DNA of 60,000 nucleotides, from NCBI GenBank assembly GCA_009746045.1, contig RPFO01000313.1, positions 124,001-184,000 on the forward strand, in the 5' to 3' direction. The translations under genes were made by a program, and so were the position numbers. The notes beneath the pieces are model-generated. The model was not told where the DNA came from and made no database searches. It was given only the letters and a program-made list of their open reading frames with translations. Positions within the stretch are counted from its first letter, which is position 1. Each line of letters opens with the position of its first letter. Positions 33,729 through 46,117 of this stretch are shown piece after piece. This stretch comes from Mesostigma viride. Taxonomy: Eukaryota > Streptophyta > Mesostigmatophyceae > Mesostigmatales > Mesostigmataceae.

Positions 33729-36700
33729 TTCATCCCCTTCAATTAGTCCATCCCAGCCTTGTCCATTGTACCACTCGGTCACGAGATAGCTGCCCTTGGG
33801 TGGTGCCATGTCCGACGGATGAGTTAAAATGTTGTTATTGTATTAATGCATGGATAAAATAATTGCATTTTCATTTTAGCAACATCAAAGAGACAACATA
33901 ACATGTTCATAATTCAAATTATTGTGATTGATTTGGGTTTGATAAACAGTGCTCTCAACGTTTTCCAATTCATCTACACCTTAGTCATGAATTTCAATAC
34001 AAAATGCTTGTGGGATGGTGATGCATGGAGCATGAATTAATGGATTAAAATATTTACTCATATAATTTTAACACCTAAAAAGTGATTTCAGTCGTCACAT
34101 GCAATGTTGGGCTACCACCTCTTTTGTTTTGGAATTTTCGCACAGTATCGAGAAAGAGGTAATTCCAAAGTTTGCCAATGACTGCATGGTCTCGGAGCTA
34201 ATGTCCATTTACCCAGAGGCCTCAATTGAGGCCTTTTGGCTCAATTGAGGCCTTTTTCACCAAGGTCACATGGGGACGGTAATTTTGGCGGGAAGGACCG
34301 GTCCTATGGGTCGTCCGGCCCCAGTGGCGCGAATCTGGTATATGTGCTGAGCGTCCTGACCCGTTGGGGTCGACAGGGGTCGACGGTTACTGAAAGATAT
34401 GTGAGGTGGAAAAGTACCTATTTTGGCCACTTGCGTGCAACCGGACGACGAATTTTCACGAATGCACGACCATGGCGGCCTCGAGTAAAATAGACCGTAT
34501 GGCCACGTTCGTGCATCATTTCGACCAGTAAGGAGCGCGTTGGGTAGATAAATTATCCGTGAAGCTAGCCCGATCGCTAAATGGGTCAAAAGTCAATTTC
34601 TAAATTCGTGGGGTCGTTATTTGTGTGCTGAATGCCAGGTTAGTGAAATTCAGCTGGGGCGTAATTGGCGTTGATAGTGCGCCTGCCAGCAGGCCGGTGC
34701 TTCGATATGCTGGGAAGAGACTAGCGGAACGGCGGGGGGGGATGTTGGGGCAGCCGTGACTAAAGGGGCACTGGCTATTTTCGAGCCTTTTGGCGTGGAT
34801 CCGTAGGTAGAGGAAGGGGTGTTTTTAGCTAGGAAAAACTGGGATGCGGACAATAAACGCGCGCGCGCCCCCAGCTATGGGAGCGCCGTTATGCGAACAG
34901 CGCTGGTGAGGCCGCTGCAGCCGCTTTCATACGTCAATGGACGACGCACGGAGCGTCTGTCCGGCCAGATTTGCGGGCTGCATCGCTTCCGGACAACTTG
35001 AAAACGCCGAGCTTGAACAGCTTTTCTAATGCAGCCACGTTCAGCGCCAGCGCATATGCGTGCCTAGTGATCCCGGGTGTGAGGGTTGTGAAAGGTAAGT
35101 GCGTCCTGGTGGTAGTAAGGTAATGGCATCGATTTGCTTGTGATATCGTCAGTTTTTAGCTGCCTATCGGCGCCTAGTGCCGATGTGACGTAAGGCTGGT
35201 TATAGTACTTCGTGCAGTGCTCTGCGGCTGGCCCCCGCCTTGTAGACGTGTTTGCTTTCCATAAGAAGCATGGCAGTTCCTGCCATGCTGGCCATGTCTC
35301 AGGCAACCCTTGCAAAGCCCAAAATCAAGCTAAGAGGTCTAGTAGGCTGTGCAAATGTTGTCCAGTTATGCTTGTATATCTTGCCATGTGCTGTTCATCT
35401 GCTGCCGCGGCAGCAAACCCCTGTCATAATATACCGTAACAACCTAGATATTGGGGCTATGTGAGTGAAGCTACGCGCTTGGAAGGTCACACCTATCATT
35501 ATAATGCATGATCCTTATGCGTGTTTGTAATAGAGGCTTTGGATTCCTCATGGTTACGTGCAATGCCCATGGCAGGCTATTGCTGCCTGCAGTGCTGCGC
35601 GACACCCCCGGCCGTGCAAGTGTGTGTGAGGGGTCCCTTGGGGAGCATGCCATGTCATGCCATGCTTACCATGTCGTGGGGGAACCTCGTAAGGTCCAAA
35701 AGACACACTACATGCAGATGGAACTGAGTACTGACGCCTTTTGGTCGCTTGTATCGATGGTCATGTTGTGTTGATGGTGCCGTCGCAGCGACACCCTGTT
35801 TTATTAAATCATAATTAAATATGTATTAGGGCTATATGACTGATGTTAAGTGCTGGGAACCCCAAAACAATGATAATAATGCATGGCCTTCACTCATATT
35901 TGGAATAAAGTTTGTTGGCTCATTGTAATTACATGCAACACCCAATTTATAAAAAGGCCTCAATTGAGGCCTTTTTCCAGGTAGATAGACACTAAACCAA
36001 GAGTTGTGTGTACGACCCTCATTTGTCGTGGCATGATCCACGTAGGGTCTGAGTACAAGGCTAACCAGGACAGTCATAATGCGTACACTCTATGCTCCTA
36101 GTACTTGTTGATATTGACATATTCTCCAGATTTCTGGCCTGCGCCGGTAGTCGCTTTGATATTGCATTCATTATGCTCACGTGATGCATGTCACGATAAT
36201 ATTATACTGTCTAACGTAATAGTTGCATTGAATTGAAACGTTACTCCGTTGGGAGATCACGTAACACATGTCCGGTAGGGGCACCTCGGGTAACCCGCTA
36301 CGGTCGGCACAGTGCCACCGGCAGCGGGGCCCACAATCCTGCTACCCGTGCTTAGATAGTTTCTTTCGCATGTCATCCATTCCCTTCATGAGGATTATGC
36401 TCACGCAGTCACGTGCTATTAATTAATTAATTAAATGTCCGTGAGAGGGGGTACATGGTCTATAAGCGTGCTAAGCAACAACCTGCAAATGATGGAAACT
36501 TAATAATGCTCACGTGATGTTTGTTAATTATAATATTGATAATTGTCTCTTGTTCACGTGGTGCAGTCACGTTCTTATCGCACGCAATTGATAGCACTGT
36601 TACGAGTTAACCCACCTCTATGTGAGAACCTGTACGTCTCCACCGTTGGCACTCGAATGGTACCTATCACCACTAAAGATGATTTAGAGGAAGTGGTGCG

Positions 36701-36943
36701 ACCAGATCGTTCGCGACTGCTAGATTGCAATGAAGCTTGATACATGTACAGCTGCAATAAAACACATTTCCCAATTAACACAAGCAACAGCTATTGTGTG
36801 GGTCGACAACAACCAACTAACTATGAGCCCAGCTCGAACGTATCGACGTTGGCTAGACTGCCATTATTGTTCTCACGACAAACCATACATGGAGGTGCTC
36901 ACAGAACGCTGGCACCAAGGGCAGAGGACATACAGGTAAAAAC
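33729..36943. other. No gene seen; palindrome-bounded interval and CACGTG cluster
   Basis: No supported coding region. Holds the 34218-35976 palindromes (separate entry), four TGCTCACG/CACGTG motifs between 36174 and 36560, and a TTAATTAATTAATTAA run at 36420. Open frames are short. Confidence 0.5.
34218..35976. repeat. Interval bounded by identical GGCCTCAATTGAGGCC palindromes
   Basis: GGCCTCAATTGAGGCC occurs at 34218-34233, as a near copy at 34238-34252, and again at 35956-35971, where flanking A5/T5 extend it to a 26-bp perfect palindrome. The outer sequences are in inverted orientation, as for the ends of a non-autonomous DNA element, but no target duplication is clear. Confidence 0.45.
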
Positions 36944-38202
36944 CATGACATGAGTAGGAACGGGCATGGCATGACTAGGAACATGTACAACATGACTAGG
37001 AACGGGTATGGCATGACTAGGAAGTAGGAACAGGTATGGCATGACTAGGAAAGAGCATGGCATGACTAGGAACGGGCATGGCATGACTAGGAACGGGTGT
37101 GGCATGACTAGGAACGGGTATGGCATGACTAGGAACGGGTATGGCATGACTAGGAACGGGTATGTCATGACTAGGAACGGGTATGGCATGACTAGGAAAG
37201 AGCATGGCATGACTAGGAACGGGTGTGGCATGACTAGGAACGGGTATGGCATGACTAGGAACGGGCATGACATGACTAGGAAAGAGCGTGGCATGACTAC
37301 TAGGAAAGAGCATGACTAGGAACGGGTATGGCATGACTAGGAACGGGTATGGCATGACTAGGAACGGGTATGGCATGACTAGGAACGGGTGTGGCATGAC
37401 TAGGAACAAGCATGGCATGACTCGGAACGACCATGGCATGACTATAGGAACGGGCATGGCATGACTAGGAACGGGTATGGCATGACTAGGAACGGGCATG
37501 GCATGACTAGGAACGGGTATGGCATGACTAGGAACGGGTATGGCATGACTAGGAACGGGTATGGCATGACTAGGAACGGGTATGGCATGACTAGGAACGG
37601 GTGTGGCATGACTAGGAACGTGTACAGCATGACTAGGAACGGGTATGGCATGACTAGGAATGAGTATGTCATGACTCGGAACGGGTATGGCATGACTCGG
37701 AACGACCATGGCATGACTCGGAACGGGCATGGCATGACTAGGAACGGGTGTGGCATGACTAGGAACGTGTACAGCATGACTAGGAACGGGTATGGCATGA
37801 CTAGGAACGGGTATGGCATGACTAGGAACGGGTATGGCATGACTAGGAATGGGCATGGCATGACTAGTCCTGAACGGGTATGGCATGACTAGGAACGGGC
37901 ATGGCATGACTAGGAACGGGTGTGGCATGACTAGGAACGGGCATGGCATGACTAGGAACGGCCATGGCATGACTACTAGGAACAGGTATGGCATGACTAG
38001 GAACAGGAGTGACATGACTAGGAACAAGCATGGCATGACTCGGAACGACCATGGCATGACTCGGAACGGGCATGGCGTGACTAGGACCGGGTATGGCATG
38101 ACTAGGAACGGGCATGGCATGACTAGGAACGACCATGGCATGACTCGGAACGACCATGGCATGACTAGGAAGGAGCATGGCATGACTAGGAACGGGTATG
38201 GC
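36944..38202. repeat. 21-bp minisatellite, about 60 copies
   Basis: A 21-bp unit built from GCATGACTAGGAACGGGTAT-like sequence with few variants runs for 1.26 kb. Since 21 is divisible by three, frames stay open: the plus strand reads MTRNGYG and the minus strand reads PFLVMPY-type heptads, giving a 499-codon minus ORF (38516-37017). A few 2-3 bp insertions change phase. No evidence either ORF is a real gene. Confidence 0.9.
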
Positions 38203-38934
38203 GGCCAAGCACGTGGGCGGGTTCGTGCTATTCGTACCGTTGATGCTGAAGAGTCACAGGTATCGTTGGAACGGAACGGTCCAGGGGACGCAGGCGGTTC
38301 TTCCCGGGACTGATCTTCCAGCGCTGCAAGAAAATCACGAACATGTCCCTGGTTGGGTAAAGAAAGCAGGCAAACCCCGACCGGCCGACCGCGTCCCCAC
38401 CGTGCATGTACCTTGGTAAGACGTACGTAAGGTTCTGTGGGCTGAACTGACCGCGCTTCAAGAATATGACGATTTGAAGCCACTATGAAGGTATATGCAA
38501 ACCATGTCGGCGTCATCCGCTCGACCCCTCTTACTCAGATATAGTTGGATAATTGCAGCATAAAAAGCAACGGGGAGAAATTGTCAATGACTATGATCCC
38601 CCAACTGTGGGTGTTAGGAAATATAAAAAGCATGGCAGGCATAGCTTGCCTGCAACATTGGGGGTCGGAAATTCTAGTCGGGGGGGTCAGTGGACTCCAA
38701 CGTGGACTCGAGACTCAGATTGATTGATTATTGAGGGTAAACTGCACGACTACAGGCTCTTTGCGCGCGCCACATGTTAAGTAATCATGCCATCAGCTGC
38801 CATTTTGAACGCATCATAAGGAAACCCGTCGGGTTAAAAACTAAGATCTAAACGGCCATCACCACTCGCATCGACGACGAAATTCGGCTAAGTCCAAAGG
38901 CAGCCGATACGATTTACGTCGTTTGCAGTTTTAC
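38203..38934. other. No gene seen
   Basis: Spacer between the minisatellite and the foldback element. Open frames on both strands continue out of the minisatellite but end within 300 bp and show no recognisable domain. Confidence 0.4.
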
Positions 38935-39100
38935 GCGCCAGCCTTGCGCACGCTGCCGCGCCGCGCCCAGCCACGATGCACTCCCAGCCTTGCGCACTCC
39001 CAGCCTCGCGCACTCCCCAGCCTTGCGCACGCCAGCCTTGCGCACGCTGCGCCGCGCCCAGCCTTGCGCATCGTCTGTTCGGAACAGTGTCTGTTGTTTA
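38935..39100. repeat. 12-bp CCAGCCTTGCGC minisatellite, inverted copy of 13.2-13.4 kb
   Basis: Reverse complement of the GCGCAAGGCTGG minisatellite at 13221-13385, with the same unique flank (CATCGTCTGTTCGGAACAGTG). It abuts the left end of the foldback element. Confidence 0.75.
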
Positions 39101-39767
39101 CAAAAACTCGTTTTGATTTGGACTGCGTTGTCATCGATCGATTGAATGTTGTTTTTTATTATGTTTTTATTACGTTTTCAGGTGACAGGGACTACACATT
39201 TGGGATGTTAGCAAACACTACCAGTCCGGCCGGCAACCTGCCGGAGGAACGCGGACGCTAGCAAACACTAAAAAGTACATAGTGGACCAGTCCGGCCGGC
39301 GGCCTGCCGGGACGCAAGTTTTATTTCAAGACAAGTACTTTTCGTACATTACGCCCGACAACATCACCTGCAAAACACAGGGTGTGCGCCCCATTTATTC
39401 CCGTTTTCTCGTCGCCCCTTGCGTTGGGGCACCTCCTCCCCATCCGACGGCTCCAAATCCTCCTGGCGCGCCGCAGCAAGGTGAAGGTCCATGTAGCATG
39501 TGCGGTACTCCAGGCGATTCGACAGCATGCTGCATGCAGCATGCAGCATGTCGGGCCACTGGACTGGGCTATTCGGCTACCACTATGCGGTATTTCGGCT
39601 ACCACTATGCGGTTTTCGGCTACCACTATGCGGTTTTTCGGCTACCACTATGCGGTTTTCGGCTACCACTTTGCGGTTCTCGGGTGTACCTGTCCGTCTG
39701 TCCGTCAGATTCACCCATCTGACGGTCGTAAAACGTTGGGAGAGTAAACGAGCGGAATAGGGTTGCG

Positions 39768-39799
<32 letters not shown>

Positions 39800-39815
39800 G
39801 GACTTGTGTCCAACG

Positions 39816-39878
<63 letters not shown>

Positions 39879-40713
39879 TTCCCTCCCGACCGATTACTCT
39901 CCCACCGATTTACGACCGTCAGATGTGTGAATCCAACGGACCGACGGACAGGTACAACCGAAAACCGCAAAGAGTTATCCGAAAACCGCAAAGAGTTATC
40001 CGAAAACCGCAAAGAGTTATCCGAAAACCGCAAAGAGTTATCCGAAAAGAAAGCAAAGAGTTATCCGAAAAACCGCAAAGAGTTATCCGAAAAACCGCAA
40101 AGAGGTATCCGAAACTGAACCCGCATAGACGCGGCGCTGAATTTCCGAAAAACCGCATAGATGGATCCGACAAGTAGTGGTAGCCGAAAAAACGCGTAGT
40201 GGTAGCCGAATAGCCCAGTCCAGTGGCCCGACATGCTGCATGATGCATGCTGTCGAATCGCCTGTAGTACCGCACATGCTACATGGACCTTGCTGCGGCG
40301 CGCCAGGAGGATTTGGAGCCGTCGGATGGGGAGGAGGTGCCCCAACGCAAGGGGCGACGAGAAAACGGGAATAAATAGGACGCACACCATGCGGTATGCA
40401 GCTGTTGTTGTCGGGCGTAATGTACGAGAACTACTGGTCTTGAAATAAAACTTGCGTCCCGGGAGGCCGCTGGCCGGACTGGTCCACTCTGTACATTTAG
40501 TGTTTGCTAGCGTCCGCGTTCCTCCGGCAGGCTGCCGGCCGGGCTGGACCGGCTGGTCCACTTTTTTCATTTTTGTGGTCGACTTTAAATGTTTGCTAGC
40601 ATCCCAAACGTTAAGTCCCTGTCAAATATAACCTTAATAAAAACCTTTGTGCACATCGATCGCCCGATAACGCAGTCCAAAAGCAACCAAATAAAAGAAA
40701 GCAACAACAACAG
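39091..40713. mobile_element. Foldback element with two long inverted arms
   Basis: Left arm 39091-39806 and right arm 39807-40713 are inverted copies along nearly their whole length. Paired landmarks: GTCCCTG near 39190/40617; GCCGGACTGGTCCAC near 39283/40478; TTTATTTCAAGAC near 39318/40438; GCCACTGGACTGGGC near 39556/40217. The hinge is (TTG)n-GGACTTGTGTCC-(AAC)n at about 39759-39870. The right arm is expanded by 5-7 copies of GAGTTATCCGAAAACCGCAA. Single strands would fold into one hairpin. No transposase is present. Confidence 0.85.
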
Positions 40714-41093
40714 GGCTCCACAATCGGGAATCGGGCAATCGGCCCAGTCCTGCGAATGCCAGGATTTTTGCAATTAAGGTGGCCCTTAACCCAGGTGTTT
40801 ACCTACTGTTTACCGTATCTGGACCGTGGACGAGACCCACGCAGGTATTCAACATCCGCGGCCAACCGTGAACACACCGCGATCCCGTCGCGTCGCCCAT
40901 GAAGTCTCGTTGATCGTGAATAACATGGGATGCTGTTTGATAAGACACCGATAGCATTTAAAAAAGACTTGCGAGGTCTCCCTCACCTGCAATGGCAATA
41001 ATGGCCTAGGTCGTGGCTGGGAAATTTCCCGCTAACTTGGCCGCACATGCGCAACTTTCCTAAGGCGTTCCGTCCGCCCAAGGCTCAATAGAC
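40714..41093. other. 5' flank of the two-exon gene; no other gene seen
   Basis: 380 bp without a supported ORF, directly upstream of the ATG at 41094, so probably promoter and 5' UTR. No TATA box is obvious. Confidence 0.35.
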
Positions 41094-43116
41094 ATGAAAT
41101 CATTCTCCGTCGAGAAACCCGCGAATTGGAATGATGGAAACGAGGTGGAGGCTTATAAGGCGGCCCTTGCGCAGCGCGATCGTGAGCGTATTGCGAAAGT
41201 AGAAGAACAGCGAAATATCCTCAGAGCGGAAAATGCCGAGACGGCTCAGGCTCTTTCTACAGTGGTACAAGTCGTTACAAACATAGAATACGGGGATTCC
41301 CCTCTAGCGCTTTCTTCTGCGTTCGTTATGGCATGCCGTGAAGACATGACCATGCAGGATGCTCTTGTCGTCATTTGTGTGAGAGACAAATACCAGCCCA
41401 CGGAGGATTATAAGCTGCTTGAATCTCTTTGTTCAGCAGATGAAACAGAGGCGCGTCCCAGTGATCTTCTTCAATCCCTGATGACCGAATGCAAGGATTT
41501 GGAAGCTGCGGTTCCCGCTCTCGTGGAAAGCGCGGTGAAGTCGGGGAAGGTTCCAATCGGAGATGCCGATAGGCTCAAGGATTTGTACTCTGTCTGGTTG
41601 AAGGGCGTCACGTGGGATATTTGCAAGACGACCGCCTCAAATAGGCCGACGCTGGCCTCATGGAATGGGTGGCCATGGTAAGCTGCTTTTCACTTTCTTG
41701 CCATGCTACACTTTCTTGCCATTTCTTGCCACACTTTTCTCTGTTATAATTCCATTATCAAGCCTCTAGCCTTGAATCATTGAGAGTCTGCTGCGAATTC
41801 AGTGGGCTGTTGCTGTCATGCTTATTTGTTGTGGGGGGGCTAGGGTGGGGTGGGGTGGGTACAGTGTTGTTTCGTGGGTGGGATCGAAGAAAAAGGGGCA
41901 ACGGTTTTTTGGGTTTGTCTTCGTGCATGCTTTTCTCTTACTCTCGAAGAAGTGGGATACAGGGGGTGAAGTTTAAACCTCAGAAGACATGGGCAGGGGT
42001 GGGCAAGGGAGCTGTGCTGAGGGGTGGGGTGGAAATGAAGAACTAAAGGACTCTTGATGCACCTTCGTGCAAGAGCCCAGGTTGCCATAACTTCTTTCAA
42101 TTTACCTCCAGTGCAACTTGCAGCCGATACTCCACTGGATCTCTTTCATTCTCCCTCCTCTCTCTTTTAATGTCCCTACACCGTCCCCCCCCCCCCCCCC
42201 CCCCCGCTCCCTACCCTCACTTGTTAACACAACCTGAGCTTTAATGTTGTAGAATCAATATTAGGCGCTTGCAGCTCACAACATGCGACGGAGACCCATT
42301 GAACTCTTGTTTGAGGGGGACCTCTTTTTGTTGGCGCGCTGTTCAGGTACTATGTATGTCATCAGAAACCATCCACATCATCATTATGAATTAATGTAGA
42401 TTTATTCTAAAATTATAATGTGTTAGTGTTCCCTGTCCTGCTGCGCAACAGTCACCCTGACAACGCGCACTCGTAGTCATGCATGCAGCCATCGCTTATG
42501 CTAGCGTTCATACATTGTTGCATTTCGTGTCTTGGACTTGGGATGTCCGCTGCCTGCTGGTGTGTGTGCGTGCTCGTTTGCCCACTCTCCAGCTTATTTG
42601 GGCATCTCACAAGGTGACCTGCGGGACATTTTCTTAGCAACCTGCTTATATCCTACTTGTTCCCGTGTATGACCGTTCGCTTTGCGTGTGTGCCCCTGCT
42701 ACCACCCGCAACTGGGGTCACAACTCCGTGGTCCATCAACATGGCAATTCTATCCATCCGGATTGATGGTTTGTCAATGAACATCTCCCAGGGACGCTCT
42801 CAACCTGATGGACCGCGCGCTAGCTCGCAGCGTCAAGGGCAGGAACGTGCGCGTCTTCTGCGACGCGGCGTCCCCCATCGAGGAGGTAGACCCTGCGCGT
42901 GCACACATGTTCAAGCTGATCTGGAGTGCGGCCGAGGGGCCCGTGCCCAGCGTGGCGCAGGCCACGCGCGACGCCGTAGCCGAGCGCGTCACCTACAACC
43001 GCGAGAAGATCGAGGCGGGCCTGGTGGACAGCGAGGGGGCAGCAGCAGTGAAGGAGAAAAAGTCACCCGGTGTCAGGAAAGGCGCGCCCACAAAGCGGCA
43101 GCGGACAAAGAAATAG
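41094..43116 (+). CDS. Two-exon gene, protein of unknown function with basic C-terminus
   Basis: Exon 1 (41094-41677) starts at ATG 41094 and ends in TG before GTAAGC; exon 2 (42792-43116) begins with G after CTCCCAG, so TG plus G makes Trp and the frame continues to TAG. Predicted length 302 residues. It begins with a charged helical, probably coiled-coil region (EAYKAALAQRDRERIAKVEEQ), followed by an acidic middle. The second exon contains PSVAQATRDAVAERV and ends in KKSPGVRKGAPTKRQRTKK, a likely nuclear localisation signal. QATRDA also occurs in the ORF at 55.4 kb. The reading frame is undamaged, unlike most of the window. No known family recognised; it could be a host gene or part of an unrecognised element. 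Confidence 0.6.
41678..42791 (+). other. Intron of the two-exon gene
   Basis: 1,114 bp, GTAAGC..CTCCCAG, with phase-2 boundaries matching both exons. It contains a G-rich stretch (about 41831-41870) and a run of 21 C at 42185-42205. Confidence 0.6.
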
Positions 43117-44114
43117 GGCAGGTTGAGTCCAGGGTGACCGAGCCATATTTATCAGGAGCAACGCTTTGCTTGAACAGGTCGAGGCCCGGTTGACAGTGCC
43201 TGTGGGCAACGGGGGTTGTCATGCCGGAATACGTCTTGCATATGCTTCCCTTTACGGCAAGCATACTGGGGTACTACCAGCGTGGTCATGTCAGGGTCAC
43301 ATGATGGTCAGGGTTCAATATCGGTTCAAAATGGTTAACCCGTGTTTTTTTTACAACGCGATACATTGGGTTGGAACGCCATGTATTTTATGGATTTTTT
43401 ATCGCGTTGTGTTCTGACACATGGCAGACACAGTAGATACGAGATTTTCGGTCTGAAACTCGGTGGACGGACTCCATACATCCCGCAGAACTGGAAAAAA
43501 TTTCCTGGTATTTTTTCAATTTTTTCTGTGACAGCTGCAAACAAATATATACCACTGAGATCAGGCATTTTCGCGGGACGCAGTGAAGACGACGGCGATG
43601 GCAGCAGGTAGATCTCGCCAGTTTTCGCGAGAATTTCAGTTGCTGTTGGGTGGCACGACCATGATGATGCGTTTATAGGTTTATAAGTAGGTTTGTATGA
43701 GTTTGTCGAGGTACTAGGGCAAAGGAAACGTATATTATTCCAGTTTCGCACCCAAATTTTCAGCGGAAACCCTGAAAACCGGCATACGTATTATTACGGC
43801 CAAAAAATAAAAAATAATAATACATATTATTACGGCAAGACTCGGGTCTGCTGCGGCACCATGCTTGGTATTTCCATGGTGTATCGACATCGTCCCATCC
43901 CATCCCATCCCACCGACTGTACTGAGGACTTATGCTCACGTAACGCTGTTGTGCCCGCACACACTTGCGGTGCATGCGCGACCCGGCCGCCAAGCCTCGC
44001 TTGCGTGCCGCCCTTGACGCTGCAAGGCCAAGGATGAGGCAACTGCCAAGCTTATCGAGGCCATCAACCGAGTGCAAGCGCAAGAATGATGGTAAGGGCA
44101 AGTGGCATTACATC
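43117..44114. other. No clear gene; fragment of a coiled-coil-like frame at the right end
   Basis: Mostly non-coding. Near 44017-44090 a frame reads KAKDEATAKLIEAINRVQAQE before a stop, possibly the end of a degraded ORF. A 34-bp motif around GAGGACTTATGCTCACGTAA (43918-43951) recurs at 47067-47100. Confidence 0.35.
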
Positions 44115-46117
44115 TTCATACACCCGTTTGCTCACCATAGTCACCAGCATCTTTGTTAAAACAATAAGTAGATGCATACAGACAGGTAGCGGTTACAGAA
44201 CCGCTATTAAGAACTCCTTAGGCATGGCTCGCGATTACCCGCGCAAACCAGGCCACCAAAGAGGGTGGGTGGGTGGGACAAGAAAAAAGACCACAACAAT
44301 GTCACTACGCCGCCAAAGTAGTCAAACTGCCCTAGCACGGGGCTGACATCAGCAACCGAGCTTAACTTAACACGCCAACCTGAGAATGTAGCGACACCTA
44401 CTACCGTACCACAAAAACAACAACCAATCAAATACCCTTTCCGAAAGGTTCTAATTATCATTCAACAAACCGGTTCAACAAACCCGGCCCTGTCAAACTT
44501 TAAGCATAAGATTGTTTCGAGATTGTAGCACAATAGGGCCACTGCCCCTACTAACAATTCCAGGTCGCCAGCCATTAGCCAAATCCGGTTACATCTGCCA
44601 AACCCGCCCGGTTCAGCCGACCATCCAGGCGGCTCCCGTGAGCGGCCTTATTCCCCGCCTCACTTCGAGAAACTCTTTTCAAAGAAATCCGATTCATACA
44701 CCCGTTTGCTCACCATAGTCACCAGCATCTTTGTTAAAACAATAAGTAGATGCATACAGACAGGTAGCGGTTACAGAACCGCTATTAAGAACTCCTTAGG
44801 CATGGCTCGCGATTACCCAACCTCCCCTTCCTGGCCCTCCGGTCCGCTAAAGAAGCACCATTTCCTTTCCCGTCAAAAGCTGTCCTGTCGCGATGGGCGC
44901 TCTCCGTTGCCAGAAAACAGATTTAATTCCCAGCGACTGTGAATGCACAAAAATTCATGCACTGTCAATCGACACAGCTCGCATTTTTGACCCCACTCGG
45001 GGGCCCCCGCTGACCTCGTTGCCGACCTCTTCTCTGGTCCGCTAAGGGGTGCTGTCGCGGAACACAAAGTCAAAGCAAAAGCTGCTGACTGGCGCCGCTG
45101 ATTCCAGCCGACGCCCAGTTTACAACTTTTTTGAAGAGCAACCAACCTAGTGCCGAGCACATAAACACTCCTTCCGTACAAAAAAGTGGAAATACCACTG
45201 ATTACGAAATCAAGTTGGTTTTCAGCCCTTGCCTCCTGCGCCGAGGCTCCGTGTCCCACAACGGTGACTTAAATTTTTTACCCCCCCGAGCCGCGGCGGC
45301 CCTCAAGCCAAGCCCAACCCGGAATGCAAGCATTTCCAGGTACGAGACAACTCAAAGGCAGGCCAGCCTGCCGACAGCCCAACCCGAGGCGCAAGCATCC
45401 CCAGGTACGGAACCATCAAGCAAGCTAGCCCTTGCCCAACCCGGCCAGCTGGCCGTTTCTTTCAAACAAACCAGCCATTAAATAATGCATCAGCCCCCGC
45501 TTCGCATTTAAACCCCGATCACCCGGACATTAATTCCGGGCCAGTGGCAGCCATGAATCCCAACCGCCTTAAGCAGCCAGGGATCATGGATGCCGGAAAT
45601 TTGGTTAACAAATTTTAGCCCCGCACCCATGCTGAGCGCAAGGCTGGTGAGGCACTTCTTGTACCGCCATAGCCTCAGCCGTCGGCGCTCAGCCAACGTT
45701 TACAAGAAAAAAGACCACAACAATGTCACTACGCCGCCAAAGTAGTCAAACTGCCCTAGCACGGGGCTGACATCAGCAACCGAGCTTAACTTAACACGCC
45801 AACCTGAGAATGTAGCGACACCTACTACCGTACCACAAAAACAACAACCAATCAAATACCCTTTCCGAAAGGTTCTAATTATCATTCAACAAACCGGTTC
45901 AACAAACCCGGCCCTGTCAAACTTTAAGCATAAGATTGTTTCGAGATTGTAGCACAATAGGGCCACTGCCCCTACTAACAATTCCAGGTCGCCAGCCATT
46001 AGCCAAATCCGGTTACATCTGCCAAACCCGCCCGGTTCAGCCGACCATCCAGGCGGCTCCCGTGAGCGGCCTTATTCCCCGCCTCACTTCGAGAAACTCT
46101 TTTCAAAGAAATCCGAT
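44115..46117 (-). mobile_element. Non-autonomous split-direct-repeat element 2
   Basis: Same architecture as element 1 with unrelated repeats: A = 44115-44240 and 44693-44818 (126 bp); B = 44278-44693 and 45702-46117 (416 bp); x = 37 bp, y = 883 bp; inner B and A meet at 44693. As in element 1, x ends GGGTGGGTGGGTGGG against B, and y begins with a pyrimidine-rich ACC..CCTTCCTGGCC after A. On the minus strand this places a purine tract at the end of the internal region. No coding capacity for recombinase or RT. The copies of A and B look identical by eye. Confidence 0.7.

Noticed and set aside
36944-38202. Regular 21-bp repeats as a possible CRISPR array
   Set aside because: There are no unique spacers; units follow each other directly with point variants, and the genome is eukaryotic.
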